Below are positions 6,552-12,982 of a stretch of 13,138 bases of DNA, one piece after another; position 1 is the stretch's first letter, and every line of letters begins with the position of its first letter. Location: positions 1-13,138 of the forward strand of contig CALBPO010000290.1 of the NCBI GenBank assembly GCA_937899295.1, written 5' to 3'. This stretch comes from an uncultured Opitutia bacterium. GTDB taxonomy: Bacteria; Verrucomicrobiota; Verrucomicrobiia; Opitutales; Coraliomargaritaceae. Below the pieces are notes generated by a model. The model did not search any database and was not told the origin of the DNA. It worked only from the letters and a program-made list of their open reading frames with translations. The translations under genes and the position numbers were made by a program.

Positions 6552-8615
6552 CTACCTTTTCCGAGGCAAGCCACTCTTGTTGTAGACGGCTTTAGACTTT
6601 CGTTTTTTGAAAGGTCTGCTTTTGGCCGCACCGCTTTCACCACCGCCGTGTTTTCCGCTCTGTAAGGTCTCGATTTGGTCACGAATAAGGGCGGCTTTCT
6701 CGAACTGTAGTTCGCGAGCGGCTTCGAGCATCTCCTCTTCCATCTCCGCGATGACTTCGGCCACGTCGCGGTCATCAGATTCGGCAAGCATACAGGCATC
6801 CTCTTCGTTTCGATCGTAGCGTTTCCCGGGGGCTTGGAGACTCTCATCAATGCTCCGCTTCACACCAACAGGAGTGATCCCATGCTCCTTGTTGTGGGCA
6901 AGTTGCCTATCGCGACGGTAGCTGGTGGTGTCGAGTGTGGTTTGAATGGATTTGGTAACTACATCCGCGTAGAGAATGACGCGCCCTTTCTCGTGCCGAG
7001 CGGCGCGACCCGCGGTTTGGATCAAGCTAGTAGCGCTACGGAGAAAGCCTTCTTTATCCGCATCGAGTATGGCTACGAGTGCGACTTCGGGAAGGTCGAG
7101 GCCTTCACGCAGAAGGTTGACCCCAACGAGCACATCGAAGTCGCCCTTGCGCAGACGGCGGAGAATCTCCACGCGCTCGATGGCATCAATATCGGAGTGC
7201 AGATACTCCACATTGAGCCCAGCCTCACGCAGGTAGTCGCTAAGATCTTCGGACATACGCTTAGTCAGGGTGGTGGCGAGGGTGCGCTCGCCCGCTTCAG
7301 AGGCTTTACGGACCTCGCCAATGAAATCTTCAACCTGTCCATTGATCGGGCGGATCTCCATCTCGGGGTCGACGAGACCGGTCGGCCGAATGACTTGCTC
7401 GGCAACCACTGCGGATACATCAAATTCGTGCTGCGCGGGTGTCGCGGAAACGTAAATTGTTTGCCCAGTAATTTGTTTAAACTCTTCTTCTTTTTGCGGA
7501 CGGTTATCCATGGCCGATGGCAAGCGGAAGCCGAAGTCGACGAGACGTTCTTTGCGTGCGCGGTCGCCGTTATACATGGCACGGACTTGTGGCAATGTGA
7601 CATGACTCTCGTCGACGAAAAGAAGGGCATCCTTGGGGAAGAAGTCGATCAAGCAGAAGGGGCGTTCACCGGGCTTACGGCCAGAGAGGTAGCGGGAGTA
7701 GTTTTCGATGCCGGTGCAGAAGCCCATCTCTTGGAGTAGCTCAATATCGTATTCGGTACGCATGCGTATGCGTTGCGCCTCGAGCAACATGTTCTGCGAC
7801 TCGAAATAGGCGATGCGCTCGTCGAGTTCCTTTCGAATACCGCCAATGGCACTGTCGATCTTATCCTTAGGTGTCACGTATTGAGTGGCTGGATATAAAT
7901 CAAACATCTCTAGCGCCTTGCCCGTCTCACCTGTCAGAGGATCTAGCTCTCGGATACTTTCCAATTCGTCACCCCAGAACTCGACGCGAATGGCGGACTC
8001 CATGTAGGCAGGATAAACATCCACCACATCGCCTCGCACGCGAAAGGTGCCGCGCTTAAAGTCGATGTCGTTACGGTTGTAAAGGATCGTTACGAGATTT
8101 TCCAAGAAGTCGTCGCGCGACAGTTCTAGTCCGGCAGAGAGGGGTATCATCATGGCCTTGAAGTCTTCGGGCGAGCCGAGACCATAGATGCAGGACACAC
8201 TGGCGATGACGATGACGTCATTACGACTAATCAATGAAGACGAGGCGGAGATACGGAGTCGCTCGATCTCTTCATTGATGGAAGAGTCTTTTTCGATATA
8301 AGTATCGGTCTGCGGGATGTAAGCCTCAGGCTGATAGTAATCGTAGTAACTAACAAAGTATTCGACCGCGTTGTCGGGGAAGAATGCTTTGAACTCGGAG
8401 TATAGTTGCGCGGCCAGCGTCTTGTTATGCGAGATAATGAGCGCAGGGCGCTGCAGCTCCTGGATGACGTTGGCCATGGAAAAAGTTTTACCCGATCCGG
8501 TGACGCCGAGCAGCGTCTGGTAACGATTACCCGCACGAATAGACTCGACGAGTTGCCGAATTGCTTCCGGTTGGTCGCCCTGCGGAGTATAGTCGCTTTT
8601 TATTTTGAAATCCAC
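6552..8615 (-). CDS. uvrB: Excinuclease ABC subunit UvrB
   Basis: UvrB is the damage-verifying helicase-like subunit of nucleotide excision repair; it is loaded by UvrA and recruits UvrC. The 687-residue protein has normal family length and order: [13 protein letters not shown] (7-19), Walker A GVTGSGKT (37-44), the beta-hairpin [20 protein letters not shown] (90-109) inserted behind damaged strands, DEAD-type FVDESH (333-338), VSATPA (389-394), [19 protein letters not shown] (498-516), QTAGRAAR (533-540), and a C-terminal UVR domain (about 616-651). A Lys/Arg-rich tail ([11 protein letters not shown]) follows. The start is GTG at 8613-8615; no ATG in frame keeps the N-terminal motif and there is no Shine-Dalgarno. 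A terminator-like hairpin lies in its leader. The gene is convergent with hpt and divergent from fba. Confidence 0.97.
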   Translation of the reverse strand: MDFKIKSDYTPQGDQPEAIRQLVESIRAGNRYQTLLGVTGSGKTFSMANVIQELQRPALIISHNKTLAAQLYSEFKAFFPDNAVEYFVSYYDYYQPEAYIPQTDTYIEKDSSINEEIERLRISASSSLISRNDVIVIASVSCIYGLGSPEDFKAMMIPLSAGLELSRDDFLENLVTILYNRNDIDFKRGTFRVRGDVVDVYPAYMESAIRVEFWGDELESIRELDPLTGETGKALEMFDLYPATQYVTPKDKIDSAIGGIRKELDERIAYFESQNMLLEAQRIRMRTEYDIELLQEMGFCTGIENYSRYLSGRKPGERPFCLIDFFPKDALLFVDESHVTLPQVRAMYNGDRARKERLVDFGFRLPSAMDNRPQKEEEFKQITGQTIYVSATPAQHEFDVSAVVAEQVIRPTGLVDPEMEIRPINGQVEDFIGEVRKASEAGERTLATTLTKRMSEDLSDYLREAGLNVEYLHSDIDAIERVEILRRLRKGDFDVLVGVNLLREGLDLPEVALVAILDADKEGFLRSATSLIQTAGRAARHEKGRVILYADVVTKSIQTTLDTTSYRRDRQLAHNKEHGITPVGVKRSIDESLQAPGKRYDRNEEDACMLAESDDRDVAEVIAEMEEEMLEAARELQFEKAALIRDQIETLQSGKHGGGESGAAKSRPFKKRKSKAVYNKSGLPRKR

Positions 8616-8652
8616 AAGGGCAGAGAAGGCTTAGTTACGGCCGAGCGCAAGA

Positions 8653-8662
8653 CGATGCATCG
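8653..8662. promoter_or_regulatory. 10-bp perfect palindrome in the uvrB leader
   Basis: CGATGCATCG is a perfect palindrome directly downstream (minus strand) of the hairpin's T-run and 37 bp before the uvrB GTG. It could be a protein site or chance. Its ATG also opens a nine-codon minus-strand frame (MHRLALGRN, then TAA) ahead of uvrB, for which there is no other support. Confidence 0.25.
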
Positions 8663-8694
8663 AAAAATAGGGGGCCGTCCGAGTAAGGCCGCCC
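8663..8694 (-). terminator. Intrinsic-terminator-like hairpin upstream of uvrB
   Basis: Read on the minus strand, GGGCGGCC pairs with GGCCCCCT around a ten-base loop (TTACTCGGAC). The stem is eight positions with one C-C mismatch and one G-U, followed by ATTTTT. On the plus strand no T-run follows, so it is directional. It lies about 48 nt before the uvrB start with no minus-strand gene upstream except across the divergent fba promoter. It therefore looks like a leader (attenuator) or the end of a short leader RNA. Confidence 0.45.
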
Positions 8695-8734
8695 AAATCT
8701 ATGTGTAATAAGAAGGTTGAAAAACAATCGCTAG

Positions 8735-8752
8735 CCAATTTAACTTGCAATT
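8735..8752. promoter_or_regulatory. 18-bp element shared with the recA leader (uvrB/fba copy)
   Basis: The sequence CCAATTTAACTTGCAATT matches the recA copy at 16 of 18 positions. On the plus strand a TTGAAA at 8717-8722 followed after 18 bp by TAACTT (8741-8746) gives a plausible fba promoter, which would place the element across the -10. On the minus strand it is about 120 bp before uvrB. The rest of this 202-bp spacer is AT-rich, with an A-rich, Shine-Dalgarno-free stretch before fba. Confidence 0.4.
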
Positions 8753-8817
8753 CATCAAGTCGCTTCATTTCGAGCGCTTGCTTAAATCGAAAGTTAGATA
8801 ACTCAAATTAATCAAAA

Positions 8818-9849
8818 ATGCCAGTAGCCACACCAAAACAATACGAAGCGATGCTCGACGCCGCCCAAAAGGGCAACTACGCCTATCCAGCCGTCAATGT
8901 GACTTCGATCACTACAATTAATGCCGCGCTCAAGGCCTTTGCCGACTCGAAATCTGACGGCATCATCCAAGTTTCCACTGGAGGCGGCCAGTTCGCATCT
9001 GGCCTGAACGTCAATGATGCAGCCTTTGGAGCCATCGTACTGGCAGAAGCGACCCACGTTCTCGCAGAAAAGCACGATGTTCTCATCGCTCTCCACACAG
9101 ACCACTGCCACCCAGAAAAGGTCGACGGCTTTCTCAAACCACTCCTTGAGGCGTCGCGCAAGCGTATCGCCGAAGGCAAGGGTCCTCTCTTCCAATCACA
9201 TATGTTCGACGGCTCGGTGGTCGAACTTGATGAGAACTTAAAGATCTCTAGAGAACTACTTAAAGAGTGCGCTGAGCTCGACATTATCCTTGAGGTCGAA
9301 GCTGGCTGCGTAGGTGGCGAAGAAGATGGCCACGATACATCCGGCCTTCCGATAGAAAAGCTCTATACGACGCCTGAAGACATGGTCGAAGTGTATGAAG
9401 CCCTTCAGCCAATTGGGCGCTTCATCTTTGCGGCGACTTTCGGCAACGTCCATGGTGCTTACAAGCCTGGTTCGGTTAAGCTTCAACCCAAGATTCTTCG
9501 CGACGGGCAGAAGGCTGTCACTGATAAGCACGGTGCAGATGCCTTCATGGATCTTGTATTCCACGGTGGTTCCGGCTCTGAGCTTAGCGATATTCGCGAG
9601 ACACTTGAGTATGGTGTCGTCAAGATGAACATCGATACGGATACTCAGTATGCATTTACTCGCCCTGTCGTCACTCACATCTGCGAAAACATCGAAGGTG
9701 TGCTTAAGATCGATGGCGAAGTCGGCAACAAGAAGGTTTACGATCCTCGCGGTTACCTCAAAAAAGCCGAGAAGAATATGGCGGCTCGCCTAGTCCAAGC
9801 AGCCGAAGATCTCTGCTCTACGGGTAAGTCAATCTGCGGCACTGTTTAA
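8818..9849 (+). CDS. fba: Class II fructose-bisphosphate aldolase
   Basis: The enzyme cleaves fructose 1,6-bisphosphate to dihydroxyacetone phosphate and glyceraldehyde 3-phosphate using Zn2+ in the cytosol. At 343 residues it is the longer class IIA (FbaA) form. Visible motifs are YPAVNVTSITTINAALKA (23-40), STGGGQF (53-59), LHTDHCHPEK (92-101) with catalytic Asp95 and Zn ligand His96, ILEVEAGCVGGEEDG (157-171), FGNVHGAYKPG (208-218) with Zn ligand His212, VFHGGSGS (247-254) with His249, and the phosphate-binding NIDTDTQ (271-277). All key residues are present. The ATG follows an A-rich stretch (TTAATCAAAA at 8808-8817) without a Shine-Dalgarno. A kinase gene follows 43 bp later in the same direction, so the two may be transcribed together. 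Confidence 0.95.
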   Translation: MPVATPKQYEAMLDAAQKGNYAYPAVNVTSITTINAALKAFADSKSDGIIQVSTGGGQFASGLNVNDAAFGAIVLAEATHVLAEKHDVLIALHTDHCHPEKVDGFLKPLLEASRKRIAEGKGPLFQSHMFDGSVVELDENLKISRELLKECAELDIILEVEAGCVGGEEDGHDTSGLPIEKLYTTPEDMVEVYEALQPIGRFIFAATFGNVHGAYKPGSVKLQPKILRDGQKAVTDKHGADAFMDLVFHGGSGSELSDIRETLEYGVVKMNIDTDTQYAFTRPVVTHICENIEGVLKIDGEVGNKKVYDPRGYLKKAEKNMAARLVQAAEDLCSTGKSICGTV

Positions 9850-9892
9850 AGCGCACCCGTTTAAATTTCAAAGCCGCCCGAGTGGTCTTAAC

Positions 9893-10849
9893 GTGTACGC
9901 CCTAGGCATTGACGGCGGAGGCAGCCGTACCCGAGCGCTCCTTTGCGATGCCTACGGGCAAATCATTGGCCAAGGTCTCAGCGGGGGAACAAACCCAAGA
10001 ACCTCCTCTGCCCCAGAATTAAAGGTACATCTGCAAGAGGCGATCGAGCAAGCCACTCGATCGATTGATTGCTCAAAAATCATTGCCGCGCACTTCGGTC
10101 TCGCCGGGGCGGGAGACGCTGAAACAAAGGCTAAGGTCAGAAAAATCACAAAGGAAGTTCTCGGCGAGCAAACCACCTGCACGATCGGACATGACCTGGA
10201 AATTGCCCTAGCTGGTGGGCTTGCAAATAACACCGGAATTGTTCTGGTCGCGGGAACGGGCTCAGCCTGCTACGGACGCACCTGCGATGGTCGCAGCGCA
10301 AAGTGTGGTGACTGGGGTGATCTTGTAGATGATGTGGGTAGCGGTAGCTGGATCGGTTTGCGCGCGCTGCAAGCGTGTGTCAGCCAAACTGATGGCCGCC
10401 TTACCGAAAGTCCTCTTAAGCAAGCAGTGATGGGGTTTTTAAAGATCGACCACATGAATACTCTTCAGGCGCGAATCCACGATTCTGGCCTGTCGCGCAG
10501 TGAGCGCGCTCGACTCGCTCCGATCATACTCAATTTGGCCAGCGCGGGCGACGCGGCTTCGATTGCGATCGTGGCCGAAGGTGTGGGCGCTCTCTCCAAT
10601 TGCGTATTCAGTACGAGTCGCCAACTAGGCATCACGGCGCCCTCCGTTTTACTGTCAGGTGGACTCCTCAAGCACACTTATTTTTCTAATTCTTTGAAAG
10701 CGGCGCTTAATACTCGCATCCCAAGTGCAATTATTACTCAGCCGATTTTAAGCCCTACAGCAGGTGCCGTGTTGATGGCGCTCAAAGCTATTAACTGCGA
10801 AATAAGTGATGCCAATATCGATAAGCTCAAAGAGGCCTCATATTCTTAA
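9893..10849 (+). CDS. BadF/BadG-type ATPase, probable N-acetylglucosamine kinase
   Basis: The 318-residue product has the ASKHA-fold motifs: phosphate-1 LGIDGGGSRTRALLCD (4-19), GLAGAGD (69-75), the switch Asp region GHDLEIALAGG (99-109), phosphate-2 IVLVAGTGSACYG (116-128), GDWGDLVDDVGSGSWIG (139-155) and adenosine LLSGGLL (253-259). This pattern matches the BadF/BadG/BcrA family whose single-domain members of this length are mostly N-acetylglucosamine or glucosamine kinases. No Fe-S cysteine motif of dehydratase activators is present, which favours sugar kinase. The start is GTG at 9893, which places the LGIDGGG motif right at the N-terminus as usual. It follows fba by 43 bp on the same strand, consistent with sugar catabolism or cell-wall amino-sugar recycling. 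Exact substrate is inference. Confidence 0.8.
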   Translation: MYALGIDGGGSRTRALLCDAYGQIIGQGLSGGTNPRTSSAPELKVHLQEAIEQATRSIDCSKIIAAHFGLAGAGDAETKAKVRKITKEVLGEQTTCTIGHDLEIALAGGLANNTGIVLVAGTGSACYGRTCDGRSAKCGDWGDLVDDVGSGSWIGLRALQACVSQTDGRLTESPLKQAVMGFLKIDHMNTLQARIHDSGLSRSERARLAPIILNLASAGDAASIAIVAEGVGALSNCVFSTSRQLGITAPSVLLSGGLLKHTYFSNSLKAALNTRIPSAIITQPILSPTAGAVLMALKAINCEISDANIDKLKEASYS

Positions 10850-10860
10850 AACTAAAAGCT

Positions 10861-10890
10861 TTATGTGCTGCGCTTAGCCCGCCATACTAT
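10861..10890 (+). promoter_or_regulatory. Possible promoter of the response-regulator gene
   Basis: TTATGT (10861-10866) and TACTAT (10885-10890) are separated by 18 bp in the 58-bp gap between the kinase stop and the response-regulator start, giving a sigma70-like pair with a good -10 and poor -35. Confidence 0.3.
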
Positions 10891-10907
10891 AAAGTAAGAT
10901 TATTATC

Positions 10908-11552
10908 ATGAAAACTGTTGCCATAATTGAAGACCAAACCGCCATCCGAGAGATGGTAAGTCAGGCAGTAATTGATAAAGATGCCTTTGAGGTTATCATC
11001 GAAAGTGGAGACGGGCGAACGGGCTGCGAGGCCTGTCTCGAACAAAGGCCGGATTTTGTAATTCTAGATGTCATGTTGCCCAATCTCAACGGCACCGAGA
11101 TCTTGAAGGTTTTCCGCGAAAAGCTACCTGGCACTCAGATTTTAATCTTTTCCGGTTACCAGAGTCCCAGCCTTGTGCGCGAGCTTCTGCAAGCAGGGGC
11201 GCACGGATTTGTGGAAAAATCCGCTCCGCTCTCGGAGCTACGTAAAGGAGTCGAAATCGTGGCTAGCGGCGGCAGTTACTTTGGGCCTGAGGTGGCGCTG
11301 TTGCTGCGTGATGCCATGGCCGACCCAAAGTCAAACGACTCAGGCGTCAATATTTTGACTAAGCGTGAGCGTGAAATCCTTCAGCTGATTGCCGAAAGTC
11401 ATAGCACACGCGAAATCGCCAAAAAACTCGAAATCAGCGTTAAAACCGCCGAGAACCACCGAACGAATTTGATGCGTAAGCTAGACTTACACAACGTGGC
11501 TAGCCTAACGCGCTATGCGATTAACAATGGCTTGATCTCGATCGACGCGTAA
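10908..11552 (+). CDS. NarL/FixJ-family response regulator (REC plus LuxR-type HTH)
   Basis: The 214-residue protein has a receiver domain (about 1-118) with the acidic pair E8-D9 (AIIEDQ), phospho-acceptor D54 (VILDVMLP), S82 (IFSGY) and K104 (VEKSA). A linker follows (119-147), then a LuxR-type helix-turn-helix (148-210): [34 protein letters not shown] and LMRKLDLHN. All phosphorylation residues are kept, so control by a histidine kinase is expected, but no kinase gene is in the window and it appears as an orphan. Its targets cannot be read from sequence. It lies 58 bp after the kinase gene on the same strand with its own possible promoter, and it faces the minus-strand gene remnants across 30 bp. 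Confidence 0.92.
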   Translation: MKTVAIIEDQTAIREMVSQAVIDKDAFEVIIESGDGRTGCEACLEQRPDFVILDVMLPNLNGTEILKVFREKLPGTQILIFSGYQSPSLVRELLQAGAHGFVEKSAPLSELRKGVEIVASGGSYFGPEVALLLRDAMADPKSNDSGVNILTKREREILQLIAESHSTREIAKKLEISVKTAENHRTNLMRKLDLHNVASLTRYAINNGLISIDA

Positions 11553-11582
11553 AGGTCTAGCCCACAGAGGCGATCTCCATAG

Positions 11583-11812
11583 TTAGGCATTACTCGACAA
11601 TGTATCCCGCAGTCGATCTTCCAAAATCTCGAGTAGCATCGGATGCTCCCCCAGCAAAGGCGTAGTTTGAATCTCCTCGAAGGCGCCCTCTGCAATTAAC
11701 CCGTCGCAGATTTCGGCCACGTCGCCTCCCTCCCCCGCGTGGCTGCCGGGGAGCAGAAAACACATACCGAGGGTGAGGCGCCCCCCCGCGCACCCAGCGT
11801 TGCCGGCGCCTC
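11583..11812 (-). pseudogene. Remnant of a sirohydrochlorin chelatase (CbiX/SirB-like), C-terminal part
   Basis: A 60-residue open stretch from the ATG at 11765 to TAA at 11583 reads MCFLLPGSHAGEGGD, then EICDGL, FEEIQTTPLLGEHP and MLLEILEDRL. It resembles the C-terminal part of small CbiX-type chelatases, which insert cobalt or iron into sirohydrochlorin for cobalamin or siroheme; LFLLPGGH and PLGEHPLL-like segments are familiar there. The same frame stays open upstream to a TGA near 11812. The first half, including the N-terminal metal-binding His, is missing. Adding one base in each of the runs at 11781-11787 and 11819-11824 would join this frame to the frame of the upstream remnant. It is therefore a broken gene or a sequence with indel errors. 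Family assignment is from memory and moderate. Confidence 0.55.
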
Positions 11813-11973
11813 AGTCGGCCCCCCGCCGTCAGCCAGGCGTGAAAAGCGACTCCCTCAATGTGTGCCAGAGACCCTCGCGTACCGGGGGGGAATAGCGTCT
11901 CTAAATTGTCAATCTTGGCCAAAGTCCGAGGCATGACCTCTATTGAAAAGCCCTCTAAAACGCTTGCTGTCAT
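11813..11973 (-). pseudogene. Remnant of a methylenetetrahydrofolate-reductase-like gene, N-terminal part
   Basis: From an ATG at 11971-11973, preceded by a GGGTAGGG Shine-Dalgarno-like stretch, the frame reads MTASVLEGFSIEVMPRTLAK, then IDNLETLFPPGTR and LAHIEG. FSIEVMPR...GTR..xAHIEG resembles the start of short MetF-like proteins found in C1/corrinoid gene clusters. Only about 45-60 residues are recognisable; the roughly 230 that should follow are absent, and the frame runs into the CbiX-like tail through G-rich runs. GTRGS replaces the expected GTRVY. I read it as the head of a gene whose body was deleted, but the assignment is tentative. Confidence 0.4.
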
Positions 11974-12021
11974 GACACCAACCCTACCCTTCTTGCGCCG
12001 CAATTGTGATGGAAACCAGTC

Positions 12022-12234
12022 TTATAGAAACCAGACAGTGCGCCTGCAGCCTGTTGAATTTGGGCGAATCCTACCGTCTGCCCCACGGCGCGTATACAGA
12101 GCGGCTCCACGCAAGGCACTTCCGCCGCAATCAGACAACCCGTTGTCGCTCTCAGTCGATGACCTGTTGGTTTTTCGCTCTTGACCTGGCGCTTTTGAGG
12201 ATTTAGGCCCCTTTTTGGCTGCAGAAGGCCTCAT
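12022..12234 (-). other. Unrecognised degenerate stretch between gene remnants
   Basis: A 70-codon minus-strand frame starts with ATG at 12232-12234 behind GGAGAAAAG and a Lys/Ser-rich beginning (MRPSAAKKGPKSSKAPGQ). Its second half loses protein-like composition. In the neighbouring frame a more protein-like segment appears (about 12010-12145), including IRAVGQTVGFAQIQQAAG. This pattern of coding signal hopping frame fits another broken gene, but I recognise no family. Confidence 0.25.
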
Positions 12235-12274
12235 CTTTTCTCCGCTGCCTGAAGCCCAGCCTGAACCCTCGATC

Positions 12275-12576
12275 CTATGAAGCAGTCTCTAAGATATCGA
12301 AAACCCTGACTGACGGCGCGCCCGTGCAAACCAATGCAACCTCGTACAAGGTGCCGTCCGCTTGCCCAAACTGTCAGTATTTTTGGCACTCCTCGTTGGA
12401 ATCCCATCGCACAGTGATCACCCATTTTCGGGGTCTGCCCCGTTGTAGGTCACGTCTATTGTTTGAAATCCGTCAAAGGTTTTAGTTACTTTGAACTTAT
12501 CGGTCAGCAATGCGATAAATCCGTCCCGCTCTCCTTCCTTTAAACACCACTTTAGTAACACGCTGACTGTGATGGC
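12275..12576 (-). pseudogene. Broken antibiotic-biosynthesis-monooxygenase (ABM) domain gene
   Basis: Two adjoining frames together give a full ABM-type ferredoxin-fold protein of about 100 residues. Frame one (12576 to 12424) reads AITVSVLLKWCLKEGERDGF, then TFDGFQTIDVTYNGADPEN. Two leftover bases (12422-12423) mark a one-base deletion. Frame two (12421 to 12275) continues VITVRWDSNEECQKY, an in-frame TGA at 12374-12376, then QFGQADGTL and PSVRVFDILETAS before TAG. The order (F.....T..F.G....DV...DP....V..RWDS...Y......DGTL......PSVRVFD) is diagnostic of the family, small quinol-monooxygenase-like enzymes. Two independent lesions and the lack of an ATG at the 5' end make it a pseudogene. The same strand carries the other remnants downstream. 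Confidence 0.75.
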
Positions 12577-12659
12577 AGTCCCTCTTGCTTAGTGTTCATC
12601 ATAGTGTCGATTCATAACAGCGACACTACATTGATGCCGCTAAGCTTGTCGGGGCTGGC

Positions 12660-12818
12660 TTACTCAGCGTCCTCAGGGTCCTCAGAGAGCGCGTAAACTT
12701 TATCAATAATGGCCTCTACTTGAAGTTCTAGCGACGCGTAATCCATTTCGGCGACCAGCTCTAGCTTCAACTCATGAAGCAACTCAACGACTTCTTTTAG
12801 TCCTTCCTCGTTAGACAT
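12660..12818 (-). CDS. Small acidic protein (52 residues), unknown
   Basis: An intact frame runs from ATG at 12816-12818 to TAA at 12660-12662. It is preceded by AGGAGCGAGG, the best Shine-Dalgarno in the window, with GAGG six bases from the ATG. The product starts MSNEEGLKEVVELLHELKLE and ends YALSEDPEDAE. It is strongly acidic, lacks Cys and is predicted by eye to form two amphipathic helices (about 4-24 and 27-43), suggesting a helical hairpin or a partner-binding small protein. I recognise no family. It lies between the broken ABM gene and dusA on the same strand, and unlike its downstream neighbours shows no lesion, which suggests it is still selected. Existence as a real gene rests on the ribosome binding site and composition only. 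Confidence 0.55.
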   Translation of the reverse strand: MSNEEGLKEVVELLHELKLELVAEMDYASLELQVEAIIDKVYALSEDPEDAE

Positions 12819-12950
12819 GGCATACCTCGCTCCTGTGGCGTGGGAATTATTCGCCTATTCATGTTACGGCAGCGAACGGATGCGCGCGTGCGTCAACGAA
12901 CACACGGCGTCAGAAAACCCTAACAAAAGCCCAACAATGTGGATGCGGTG

Positions 12951-12966
12951 GAGGCCGAGAGGCCTC
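12951..12966. terminator. GC hairpin downstream of dusA
   Basis: GAGGCC-GAGA-GGCCTC is a perfect six-base-pair stem with a tetraloop, 17 bases beyond the dusA stop on the minus strand. No T-run follows directly (a TTTT comes about 24 bases later), so it may be a weak or Rho-assisted terminator or an RNA-stabilising end. Confidence 0.4.
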
Positions 12967-12982
12967 AAGCCTTAGTGCGGTG

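Noticed and set aside
6834..7739. 301-codon plus-strand open frame antisense to uvrB
   Set aside because: It lies entirely within uvrB, whose motifs are beyond doubt. It lacks a recognisable domain, and its openness follows from the codon bias of the opposite strand.
12060..12100. tRNA-3'-end-like string (GCGAATCCTACCGTCTGCC)
   Set aside because: It recalls a T-arm and acceptor end, but no matching 5' acceptor, D-arm or anticodon arm could be found at the right distance on either strand.
12810..12930. Integron-cassette-like flanks (GTTAGAC at 12810-12816 and CCTAAC at 12919-12924)
   Set aside because: The two boxes are not arranged as a paired attC site with complementary L boxes. GTTAGAC is simply the reverse strand of the small gene's start, and no integrase is present.
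12817..12975. 53-codon plus-strand frame opposite the dusA downstream spacer
   Set aside because: No Shine-Dalgarno, runs through the GC hairpin, and composition is not protein-like; the minus-strand small ORF has better support.
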